Source of the DNA: Opisthorchis felineus
Taxonomy: Eukaryota > Platyhelminthes > Trematoda > Opisthorchiida > Opisthorchiidae
Reading direction: 5' to 3'
Length of the DNA stretch: 64,000 bases
NCBI GenBank assembly: GCA_004794785.1
Contig: SJOL01004394.1
Coordinates: 62,001 to 126,000, forward strand
Position numbers and translations under genes: made by a program. The notes below the pieces were generated by a model. That model worked only from the letters and a program-made list of their open reading frames with translations, was not told where the DNA came from and ran no database searches. Positions 63,101-64,000 of this stretch are shown here, one piece after another; positions within the stretch are counted from its first letter, which is position 1; each line of letters opens with the position of its first letter.

Positions 63101-63760
63101 TAACAGATTTATTCAGTTCCCAAAGCGAGATTTGAAAAATGCCCGACACTGCTGAGTGCAGGACACAAAGTAATTCAGCCAGATACCTAGTAGCTAAATA
63201 TGTGCTTATTCACAGCTGAAGTTAGGCTCAGGCGACAGGTGTCATATCTGTCACCAAACACTAGACTGAAGGGTTTCGAATCACGTTTACTTGTCCAGCT
63301 GATGCAAACACGCAGGTCATCCAGGTGCTCGCAACCACCATTTCGAGTAAACAACATATAATACACGCAACACATACTCGATAGTGTTTACACTGTCCTA
63401 TGCATTCGTGTGCATCTGGACCATAACAGGTTTCAGCGCATTCCGGATGACAGCGGCCACATTGTTTGGGCGGAATTTTCGACACCCGTAAAGTGGTCTC
63501 ATCCAGATTATCCATTAGCGTCGCAGGAATCGGGAAAGTGGGACAATATGGTTGTTGACCTGGGTTTCTAGTGTGTTGTGCAAAGCGAATTTCGGCTGAT
63601 GACTTGTCCGGAATTTCGTAAAATCCTGGTCGATCTGTACATTCGGCGACACAGTCATCCCCAGCTTGTAGGTTACAGCAGTGCCGACACATATTAGCTC
63701 CTGGTCCCCAGCAGCCTGCACCGGGTAGGCATTCACTATGACACACAGCATTACGTCGAA
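2025..63760 (-). CDS. EGFR: EGFR/ErbB-family receptor tyrosine kinase, partial, ten exons
   Basis: Gene-level entry for join(63760..63378, 53760..53577, 48300..48025, 45746..45442, 30101..29838, 25160..24804, 23203..22986, 15063..14867, 3798..3652, 2122..2025) on the minus strand. Every junction has AG/GT boundaries and the codon phases agree with no gap, giving 809 full codons after a split first codon. Residue numbers elsewhere refer to this assembly. Order: furin-like/growth-factor-receptor domain IV cysteine repeats (1-400), transmembrane helix (422-445), juxtamembrane, tyrosine kinase (about 505-800). EGFR receptors bind EGF-like ligands, dimerise at the plasma membrane and phosphorylate tyrosines to signal through Ras/MAPK and PI3K; that role is taken from the family. 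The kinase follows vertebrate EGFR motif by motif (VMASV, GVCL, HRDLAARN, DFGLAK, VPIRW, DVWSYG, CTLDVYM, SRPTF). Domains I-III lie outside the window to the right and the C-terminal tail was not found. Introns are 1.5-15.3 kb. Confidence 0.95.
2123..3651 (-). other. EGFR intron between kinase exons 4 and 5
   Basis: An intron of 1,529 nt bounded by CGTT|GTAAGT and ttcag|GTTGG. Short open frames on both strands have no recognisable protein content. Around 2575-2665 is a GC-richer patch (ggttcagcggtg...) that could be a remnant of a tRNA-like repeat, but the match is too weak to call. Confidence 0.7.
3652..3798 (-). CDS. EGFR: EGFR kinase exon 4: C-lobe
   Basis: Exon of 147 nt. The acceptor is gcttcag directly above 3798 and the donor is CGTT|GTAAGT. 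It is too short and stop-flanked to show as a long frame. It starts with GT, completing the glycine of WSYG, then [17 protein letters not shown] (human VTVWELMTFGSKPYDGI), followed by [20 protein letters not shown] and MVMVRC, which matches human [24 protein letters not shown]. This covers the alpha-F end, alpha-G and alpha-H of the kinase C-lobe. The final cysteine codon is split with exon 5. Confidence 0.95.
7628..8686 (+). pseudogene. R2-like ORF part 1: zinc fingers and Myb domain
   Basis: The frame is open from 7628 (after TGA 7625-7627); the first ATG is at 7730. Two C2H2 fingers are visible: [20 protein letters not shown] followed by H (C-x2-C-x12-H-x3-H), and [20 protein letters not shown]. 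They are followed by a Myb-like block from [19 protein letters not shown] to [19 protein letters not shown], the R2 signature for binding target DNA. Two fingers rather than one or three would place it near the two-finger R2 clades, if none is lost. The frame ends at TGA 8684-8686, but the protein clearly continues in the same frame, so this is a nonsense mutation (CGA to TGA is the simplest path). Confidence 0.83.
8687..9760 (+). pseudogene. R2-like ORF part 2: reverse transcriptase
   Basis: Same frame as part 1. RT motifs in order: [21 protein letters not shown] (motif 1/2 region), [19 protein letters not shown] (motif A, catalytic Asp), [11 protein letters not shown] (motif B), [11 protein letters not shown] (motif C, both Asp present) and [15 protein letters not shown] (motif E/thumb). 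All three catalytic aspartates survive despite the broken ORF. The frame ends at TGA 9758-9760 just after a frameshift: LLDEVRVPR in this frame, while the expected sequence continues in another frame from about 9742. In life the enzyme would prime reverse transcription from nicked chromosomal DNA (target-primed reverse transcription). Confidence 0.86.
9742..10107 (+). pseudogene. R2-like ORF part 3: RT thumb and linker
   Basis: Continuation in the frame shifted relative to part 2. It reads [20 protein letters not shown], then a long helical linker with [17 protein letters not shown]. This matches the region between RT and the CCHC motif in R2 proteins (PLKPxQR...LIPRL; GGLGIPxL). The frameshift lies between 9742 and 9756. 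It ends at an in-frame TGA (10105-10107) that interrupts an otherwise continuous frame into part 4. Confidence 0.75.
10108..10875 (+). pseudogene. R2-like ORF part 4: CCHC motif and restriction-like endonuclease
   Basis: Same frame as part 3. It contains [20 protein letters not shown] followed by a histidine and RHNRV, the R2-type CCHC motif. The restriction-like endonuclease follows: [19 protein letters not shown], the KPD...D core of the PD-(D/E)XK fold, then a KKQKYG segment. The C-terminal block ends at TGA 10873-10875. The endonuclease makes the target-site nick that primes insertion. The active-site Asp residues are present, so recent decay is mainly through the stops and frameshift. 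Confidence 0.82.
10876..11215 (+). other. R2-like 3' UTR and A-rich tail
   Basis: About 340 nt between the last stop codon and an A-rich end (tcttcaaaaataaacgataaaata, 11191-11214, in part). R2-type elements end in a structured 3' UTR read by the RT. No structure was modelled here, and the exact end is a judgement from the A-rich run. Confidence 0.5.
14867..15063 (-). CDS. EGFR: EGFR kinase exon 3: catalytic loop, DFG, activation segment
   Basis: Exon of 197 nt. The acceptor is tttttttcag and the donor is TATG|GTAAAT, phase 1. With the previous exon it reads [11 protein letters not shown] (catalytic Asp and Asn present), then [16 protein letters not shown] with the metal-binding DFG Asp, [15 protein letters not shown] and [12 protein letters not shown]. 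All residues needed for phosphotransfer in this segment are present, so an active kinase is expected. The activation segment between DFGLAK and VPIRW ([16 protein letters not shown]) has no tyrosine. In human EGFR the matching position is Y845/Y869, and here the aligned residue is serine. Downstream, the split glycine codon is completed by GT of exon 4. Confidence 0.96.
15413..15540 (+). repeat. tRNA-derived SINE head
   Basis: The head contains TAGCCCAGTTGGCAAG, a near-perfect pol III A-box (TRGCYCAGTTGG). About 35 nt later is AAGTTTTGAGTCC, a B-box one or two changes from GGTTCGAGTCC. The anticodon-arm region lies between them. No aminoacyl-acceptor stem closes the ends, so it is a SINE head or tRNA pseudogene rather than a working tRNA. 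The 3' limit is uncertain. Confidence 0.55.
19021..19170 (-). repeat. tRNA-derived SINE, minus copy of a head-to-head pair
   Basis: On the minus strand it starts GTGGCCGAACGTTTAAGTGT, like the D-arm of tRNA-Ser/Leu. It continues with ACTACTAGCCGGGAGGTTAT and the B-box-like TAGGTTTGAAACTCC. The body reads TTTCGTGAGATACGCGCTGC, TGATGATTCTCACTAAGGGA, and CAGTGCTTCTCGGCTTTTCA. The same body recurs at 58141-58288 and 33366-33445, so this is a dispersed family. The body includes CTGATGA (19081-19087), discussed under findings as a hammerhead-like core. Confidence 0.7.
19203..19318 (+). repeat. tRNA-derived SINE, plus copy of a head-to-head pair
   Basis: It starts GTGGCCGAACGACTGTGTTC and continues ACCGGGAGGTTATGGGTTCC and TTTTGTGAGATGCGCATTGC. 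It is the inverted partner of the 19021-19170 copy across a 32-nt spacer, forming an imperfect inverted repeat with arms of about 95 nt. It contains CTGATGA at 19284-19290 and GAA at 19305-19307. It is shortened at its 3' end relative to the minus copy. Confidence 0.68.
22986..23203 (-). CDS. EGFR: EGFR kinase exon 2: alpha-C end to catalytic loop
   Basis: Exon of 218 nt. The acceptor is tcctctgttag and the donor is CATCG|GTACGT, phase 2. It begins [18 protein letters not shown], the direct equivalent of human VMASVDNPHVCRLLGICL. It continues with the hinge ([15 protein letters not shown]), [21 protein letters not shown] and the first two bases of the HRD arginine. Counting back from the hinge glycine, the gatekeeper position (human T790) falls on the serine of LVSMF; this alignment is mine and could be off by one. 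The split arginine codon CG is completed by C at the start of the next exon, restoring HRDLAARN. Confidence 0.95.
23204..24803 (-). other. EGFR intron between kinase exons 1 and 2
   Basis: An intron of 1,600 nt. It contains a 103-codon open frame on the minus strand (24201-24512) and other short frames with no recognisable domain. Exons 1 and 2 already join in phase with no missing kinase residues, so no coding exon is expected here. Confidence 0.75.
24804..25160 (-). CDS. EGFR: EGFR kinase exon 1: N-lobe with glycine loop, VAIK lysine, alpha-C
   Basis: Exon of 357 nt (119 codons), phase 0 at both ends. The acceptor is gtctttctttcag and the donor is AAG|GTCTGT. Exon residues 35-41 are the glycine loop LGTGAFG followed by VVYCGVW. 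AVAIKVI carries the ATP-anchoring lysine (exon residue 71) and EELLQEAK carries the alpha-C glutamate (exon residue 117), equivalent to human K745 and E762. Two insertions stand out: about 8 extra residues between beta-2 and beta-3 (around [18 protein letters not shown]), and about 29 extra residues between beta-3 and alpha-C. The second runs from QNDFQISPG to the charged [15 protein letters not shown]. Such inserts are typical of divergent flatworm EGFRs rather than vertebrate ones, from memory of the family. The salt-bridge pair is intact. Confidence 0.96.
27452..27620 (+). repeat. tRNA-derived SINE
   Basis: It starts GCTGCTCAAGTGGTTAGAGC (A-box TRGYNNARNGG), then ACTGACCAGAAGGTC (anticodon arm) and a degraded B-box GTCCGTGAACC. 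A GC-richer body follows (CTCGACTTCCCCTGTCGAGG, then CTTCTGGTGGCATGGC). The head is clearly tRNA-like but differs from the 19-kb family, so at least two SINE families are present. Confidence 0.6.
29604..29642. repeat. TA-rich microsatellite with palindromic core
   Basis: A run of alternating TATATA interrupted by GTATGCATATAC, giving a self-complementary stretch about 39 nt long. It lies just below the transmembrane exon. Confidence 0.85.
29838..30101 (-). CDS. EGFR: EGFR exon E: transmembrane helix and juxtamembrane segment
   Basis: Exon of 264 nt (88 codons), phase 0 at both ends. The acceptor is tttgtcctttag and the donor is AAG|GTTAGT. It starts [19 protein letters not shown], closing the last cysteine repeat; NSS is a glycosylation candidate. 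After a short stalk ([20 protein letters not shown]) comes a 24-residue hydrophobic helix from IVIGVSIS to LVICL, then the stop-transfer sequence [12 protein letters not shown] and the start of the cytoplasmic juxtamembrane region ([13 protein letters not shown]). Basic residues directly after the helix give the normal type I topology. This segment anchors the receptor in the plasma membrane and couples ectodomain dimerisation to the kinase (family knowledge). The threonine phosphorylated by PKC in human EGFR is not conserved here. Confidence 0.95.
31661..31810 (+). repeat. Possible tRNA-derived SINE
   Basis: AGCTGCCAAGTTGGACAAAC resembles an A-box, and GGGTTTGATCCC about 55 nt later is a good B-box. 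It is followed by GTAGCCCTCTACACTTTATG. The spacing is compatible with a tRNA head, but the A-box is weak. Confidence 0.4.
33366..33445 (-). repeat. SINE fragment, 3' body only
   Basis: The minus strand reads TTGATGAGTCCCAACAAGGG, then TGAAACTGCTATACAGTG and TTTCTCAGC. It matches the 3' body of the 19-kb and 58-kb SINEs (TGATGATTCCCAACAGGG...CAGTGCTTCTCAGC). No tRNA head is present, as in a 5'-truncated copy. It has the best-preserved hammerhead-like layout of the family: a stem loop GUCCC AACAA GGGU, then GAAAC, then a perfect ACUG/CAGU hairpin. Confidence 0.6.
33510..33590 (+). repeat. Diverged SINE fragment
   Basis: The plus strand contains GACAGCTGTGCGGTGCTTTT, which aligns with ACAGCTGTACAGTGCTTCTC of the 58-kb SINE. 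It is preceded by GGTTTGTGAAATGTGGATTG, like TTTCGTGAGATACGCACTGC. It is opposite in orientation to the copy at 33366-33445. Divergence is high. Confidence 0.4.
35657..35872 (+). CDS. Candidate nested exon, DUF4806-like?, 72 codons
   Basis: A plus-strand block of 216 nt with a good acceptor (cccaatttttctcag) and donor (AAACAG|GTCAGT). It is open in phase 0 throughout and antisense to EGFR inside its largest intron. It encodes a charged peptide starting [17 protein letters not shown] and ending in [19 protein letters not shown] followed by ICTNWVEKQ. The LGGTNVxxALxRI end reminds me of the C-terminal DUF4806-type module (LxxLGGxxVxxxVxRIL) found in many invertebrate and transposon-linked proteins. 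That resemblance is from memory and weak. Splice signals on both sides plus an open frame could also occur by chance in 60 kb. No neighbouring exon of the same gene was recognised. Confidence 0.28.
36241..36258. repeat. C10A8 homopolymer pair
   Basis: Ten C followed directly by eight A. This is a short homopolymer junction that is a likely slippage and sequencing-error point. Confidence 0.9.
36308..36350. repeat. Tandem repeat, about 4 x cttttatcac
   Basis: Four consecutive units of 10-11 nt: cccttttatcac, cttttatcat, cttttatcac, ccttttgtcac. A small minisatellite beside the C10A8 run. Confidence 0.8.
42130..42171. repeat. (TA)20 microsatellite
   Basis: An uninterrupted run of about 20 TA dinucleotides, flanked by tatgtgca and aaatgcaag. 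It is a likely polymorphic marker inside the 15-kb intron. Confidence 0.95.
44490..44600 (-). repeat. tRNA-like SINE fragment
   Basis: The minus strand contains AGGTTAGGCGTTCGAATC with a B-box (GCGTTCGAATC; plus positions about 44500-44512). About 55 nt upstream is CTCTGATGGGATAGACGG, a degraded A-box region. The body after the B-box is AT-rich and unrecognised. Confidence 0.45.
44868..44904. repeat. Short direct repeat, atattttggtgg x3
   Basis: Three near-identical units (atattttggtggatgg, atattttggtgg, atattttgac) in tandem. No function is evident. Confidence 0.7.
45442..45746 (-). CDS. EGFR: EGFR exon D: last cysteine repeat with long stalk insert
   Basis: Exon of 305 nt. The acceptor is strong (tttgctttcttaatctag) and the donor is GATAAG|GTGAGT, phase 0. 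The two-base start CG completes exon C's overhang. The first two thirds (residues about 282-348) are a Ser/Thr-rich, low-cysteine segment with NVS as a glycosylation candidate and the basic run GRSRRSS, which fits a furin site (R-X-R-R). Then comes [20 protein letters not shown] followed by [15 protein letters not shown], the standard last furin-like repeat (human CHLCHPNCTYGCTGPG). Human EGFR has only about 18 residues where this exon has about 65 before the repeat. The frame stays open upstream to 45954, but the pyrimidine tract and phase place the exon start at 45746. Confidence 0.92.
45747..48024 (-). other. EGFR intron between exons C and D
   Basis: An intron of 2,278 nt. A duplicated 13-mer (ggtatatgata) occurs at about 47038-47065. 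The minus-strand open frame upstream of exon D (45747-45954) is intronic by splice-site and phase logic. Nothing else is recognised. Confidence 0.75.
48025..48300 (-). CDS. EGFR: EGFR exon C: cysteine-rich ectodomain
   Basis: Exon of 276 nt. It begins with the two bases CG after acceptor acaacag and ends ACAA|GTAAGT. This start completes the one-base overhang of exon B and gives [19 protein letters not shown] second AG lies 14 nt further in, after 48287 (start 48286, phase 0). It has a slightly better pyrimidine context but does not fit exon B's main donor. The protein continues with a spacer of about 30 residues (about from ESHKTM to GEIIQ), then [35 protein letters not shown]: a complete CxxCHxxC...CxxC...CVKxCP module as in human EGFR before the last repeat. 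NGT is a potential N-glycosylation site. The spacer has no vertebrate counterpart. Confidence 0.88.
49128..49178. repeat. TTAG / TTAGTA microsatellite
   Basis: An irregular array of gttagtatta, gttagta and gttag units over about 50 nt. It is not the metazoan telomere repeat (TTAGGG), which is absent. Confidence 0.85.
52405..52925 (-). pseudogene. Possible LTR-retrotransposon Gag-Pol remnant
   Basis: Two overlapping minus-strand frames. The upstream one (52925-52641) is rich in Cys and His ([20 protein letters not shown]), like a degraded zinc-knuckle region. The downstream one contains [17 protein letters not shown], then [15 protein letters not shown] and [13 protein letters not shown]. The layout resembles the protease region of BEL/Pao-type elements (ILxxxPV...TYALLDxGS...LAxxLG). 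The expected catalytic DTG/DEGS motif is not preserved (STSS stands there). No LTRs, RT or integrase were recognised nearby. The call rests on family layout from memory, and the block could be non-coding. Confidence 0.22.
53577..53760 (-). CDS. EGFR: EGFR exon B: cysteine-rich ectodomain
   Basis: Exon of 184 nt. The acceptor is ttttgtttccag above 53760. The donor is CTGCAAA|GTGAGT at 53577/53576, leaving one base over (phase 1). The reading starts [16 protein letters not shown], continuing CKHYR of exon A into the expected CxHYRDGDxCVxxCP module. It then has [12 protein letters not shown], a [18 protein letters not shown] stretch and VLQ. The cysteine spacing follows the alternating modules of EGFR domain IV, with an extra run (THVSREIRL) inside the second module. 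Reading past the donor stays open to a stop at about 53509, but the strong GTGAGT and the phase match to exon C favour splicing. A weaker donor AAG|GTGCTG nearby would pair with the alternative acceptor of exon C. Confidence 0.92.
54930..55140 (-). repeat. tRNA-derived SINE carrying a hammerhead-like motif
   Basis: On the minus strand: TTGGTGGAGTAGTGGTGGCA (A-box region, plus 55113-55132), CTCGTCTCGCATG (anticodon-arm region), and GGAGTTCAAACCCCGGCAGG (B-box; plus about 55070-55089). Immediately downstream, CCATTGGATATGCACCG leads into CTGATGA and the ribozyme-like segment listed separately. The layout of a pol III promoter head followed by a hammerhead is that of the schistosome Sm-alpha SINE-like family. 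The outer limits are approximate. Confidence 0.65.
54996..55066 (-). ncRNA. Hammerhead-ribozyme-like motif, one core change
   Basis: Minus strand. Stem I 5' side GCACCG (55055-55050); conserved CUGAUGA (55049-55043); stem II GCUCU-AAUA-AGAGC, perfectly paired. Then UAA where the consensus is GAA (55028-55026), stem III GCUCGAGU built on the palindrome CUCGAG, and the expected cleavage triplet GUC (55019-55017). The stem I 3' side is CAGUGU (55016-55011). Outer CCAU/AUGG pairing closes stem I further out. Core length and spacing equal the schistosome hammerhead (12 nt from GAA to the cleavage C). The single G12-to-U change should abolish or strongly reduce cleavage, so this copy is probably inactive. 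Confidence 0.55.
55333..55421. repeat. 89-bp near-perfect palindrome (long hairpin)
   Basis: The left arm 55333-55361 (tctgttgtggggtttgcggg, then atatgtatt) and right arm 55393-55421 are exact reverse complements over 29 nt. After one mismatched pair, a further 8-bp inner stem follows (ttcatact/agtatgaa, 55363-55370 and 55384-55391), with a 13-nt loop. It is about 190 nt from the hammerhead-bearing SINE. It could be a foldback or MITE remnant, a local snap-back duplication, or an end of a larger element. Confidence 0.9.
58141..58288 (-). repeat. tRNA-derived SINE, same family as the 19-kb pair
   Basis: The minus strand starts at a degraded head (CGTGGCCCAACTGTCCAAAG). It runs through AGGAAGGTCGGAGTTTTGAA (B-box region) and GAGTTTCATAAGACACGAAC, TGCTGAGGATTCCCAACAGG, GTGAAAAGAGCTGTACAGTG and CTTCTCAGCTTTTCAGCG. 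The body aligns base for base with the 19021-19170 copy. The core heptamer is CTGAGGA instead of CTGATGA, while GAAA is kept. Confidence 0.68.
60187..60206. repeat. Tandem GTATAGC x3
   Basis: Three consecutive copies of a 7-mer (ggtatagcgtatagcgtatag). Too short to assign to a family. Confidence 0.8.
62028..62062. repeat. GTAGTGT-rich simple repeat
   Basis: Alternating tagtgtg, tatagtg and tagtgta units (gtagtgtgcgctatagtgta, then gtgtgtatagtgtag). A similar short stretch (tagtgtagtgtagtgtgtag) occurs at 21811-21835. Confidence 0.7.
63378..63760 (-). CDS. EGFR: EGFR exon A: cysteine-rich ectodomain (domain IV start)
   Basis: First exon visible in the window, 383 nt. The acceptor reads ttttgtttcag just above 63760; the donor is CGA|GTATGT at 63378. 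The exon starts with two bases of a split codon and ends in phase 0. It encodes growth-factor-receptor furin-like modules: [19 protein letters not shown], then CVAEC, later [21 protein letters not shown] and CKHYR. These match the CxPxC...GCWGPG pattern of EGFR domain IV. Between the first and second modules is an insert of about 45 residues (from IPDKSSAE to SKIPPK) that vertebrate EGFR lacks at this point. The upstream split codon needs an earlier exon beyond the right edge. The domain holds the receptor in tethered or extended form at the cell surface (family knowledge). Confidence 0.93.
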
Positions 63761-64000
63761 CTGAAACAAAACAGAAAATTGAGTGTGGACAACGATATCA
63801 TGTGACAGTAGCCAGAGCGCAGAGGTAATAAGAACTAATAACGAAACCACTCAAACGAGAAACGAAAGTAAACGAAACGAATGAAAAGGTCGTTCACTCA
63901 ATCTAATCCCACAGGATTAGACAAGGAATTAGCAGAGGATGCTATTGTCAGGGTTTAAAACAAGCAAATTTTTACCTGCAAGTCTAGAAGGGAAAATAAT
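63761..64000 (-). other. EGFR intron upstream of exon A, cut by the window edge
   Basis: 240 nt ending at the acceptor of exon A. It carries a pyrimidine tract on the minus strand (aattttctgttttgtttcag). The exon A split codon shows that at least one more coding exon lies to the right. Confidence 0.85.

Larger units (their letters stand above)
53761..63377 (-). other. EGFR intron between exons A and B
   Basis: An intron of 9,617 nt, relatively repeat-rich. It includes a tRNA-derived SINE with hammerhead-like motif (54930-55140), a long palindrome (55333-55421), another SINE (58141-58288), a 7-bp tandem (60187-60206) and GTAGTGT-rich sequence (62028-62062). A short inverted repeat lies at 54775-54786/54825-54836 (ggaagttccttt and its complement), and an 8-bp-armed hairpin with ctgagaca/tgtctcag is at about 57578-57622. 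No extra exon is needed between A and B, since they join in phase 0. Confidence 0.75.

Noticed and set aside
1..64000. Prokaryotic features (operons, CRISPR, Shine-Dalgarno sites) and functional tRNA/rRNA genes
   Set aside because: The window is an intron-rich animal gene; the tRNA-like sequences lack acceptor stems and behave as SINE heads.

Overview
The window is eukaryotic genomic DNA from a large-intron animal genome. It is dominated by one gene on the minus strand: an epidermal growth factor receptor (EGFR/ErbB-family) receptor tyrosine kinase. I could assemble ten of its coding exons by joining open segments at consensus splice sites with matching codon phase. They span 2025-63760 (about 61.7 kb) but give only 2,429 nt of coding sequence, or 809 full codons. 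Together they encode the membrane-proximal cysteine-rich ectodomain, the transmembrane helix, the juxtamembrane segment and essentially the whole kinase domain. The gene is cut at both window ends. The ligand-binding N-terminal part must lie beyond 63760 (to the right), and the C-terminal phosphotyrosine tail was not convincingly found left of 2025.

The organism is most likely a parasitic flatworm, probably a digenean fluke with a Fasciola/Echinostoma-type repeat-rich genome. This is inference from the insertion-rich EGFR, introns of 1.5-15 kb, an R2-superfamily retrotransposon, and tRNA-derived SINEs that carry hammerhead-ribozyme-like cores, as in the schistosome Sm-alpha family. No species-level marker is visible.

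Layout from the 5' end of the gene (high coordinates) to the 3' end: exon A, cysteine-rich (63378-63760); a 9.6-kb intron with a SINE, a hammerhead-like motif and an 89-bp near-perfect palindrome; exon B, cysteine-rich (53577-53760); a 5.3-kb intron with possible LTR-element debris; exon C (48025-48300); exon D (45442-45746); a 15.3-kb intron with several repeats and one candidate nested plus-strand exon (35657-35872); the transmembrane exon (29838-30101); kinase exon 1 with the glycine loop and VAIK lysine (24804-25160); kinase exon 2 (22986-23203); a 7.9-kb intron with a head-to-head SINE pair; kinase exon 3 with HRD and DFG (14867-15063); an 11.1-kb intron holding a degenerate R2-like non-LTR retrotransposon in antisense orientation (7628 to about 11215); kinase exon 4 (3652-3798); kinase exon 5 (2025-2122).

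Everything else is intron sequence with microsatellites, short repeats and no convincing additional gene. There is no operon, CRISPR or prokaryotic feature. The most unusual signals are the hammerhead-like cores inside two different tRNA-derived SINE types, the palindrome beside one of them, fluke-type insertions in the receptor including a furin-like RSRR site in the stalk, and the absence of the usual activation-loop tyrosine.
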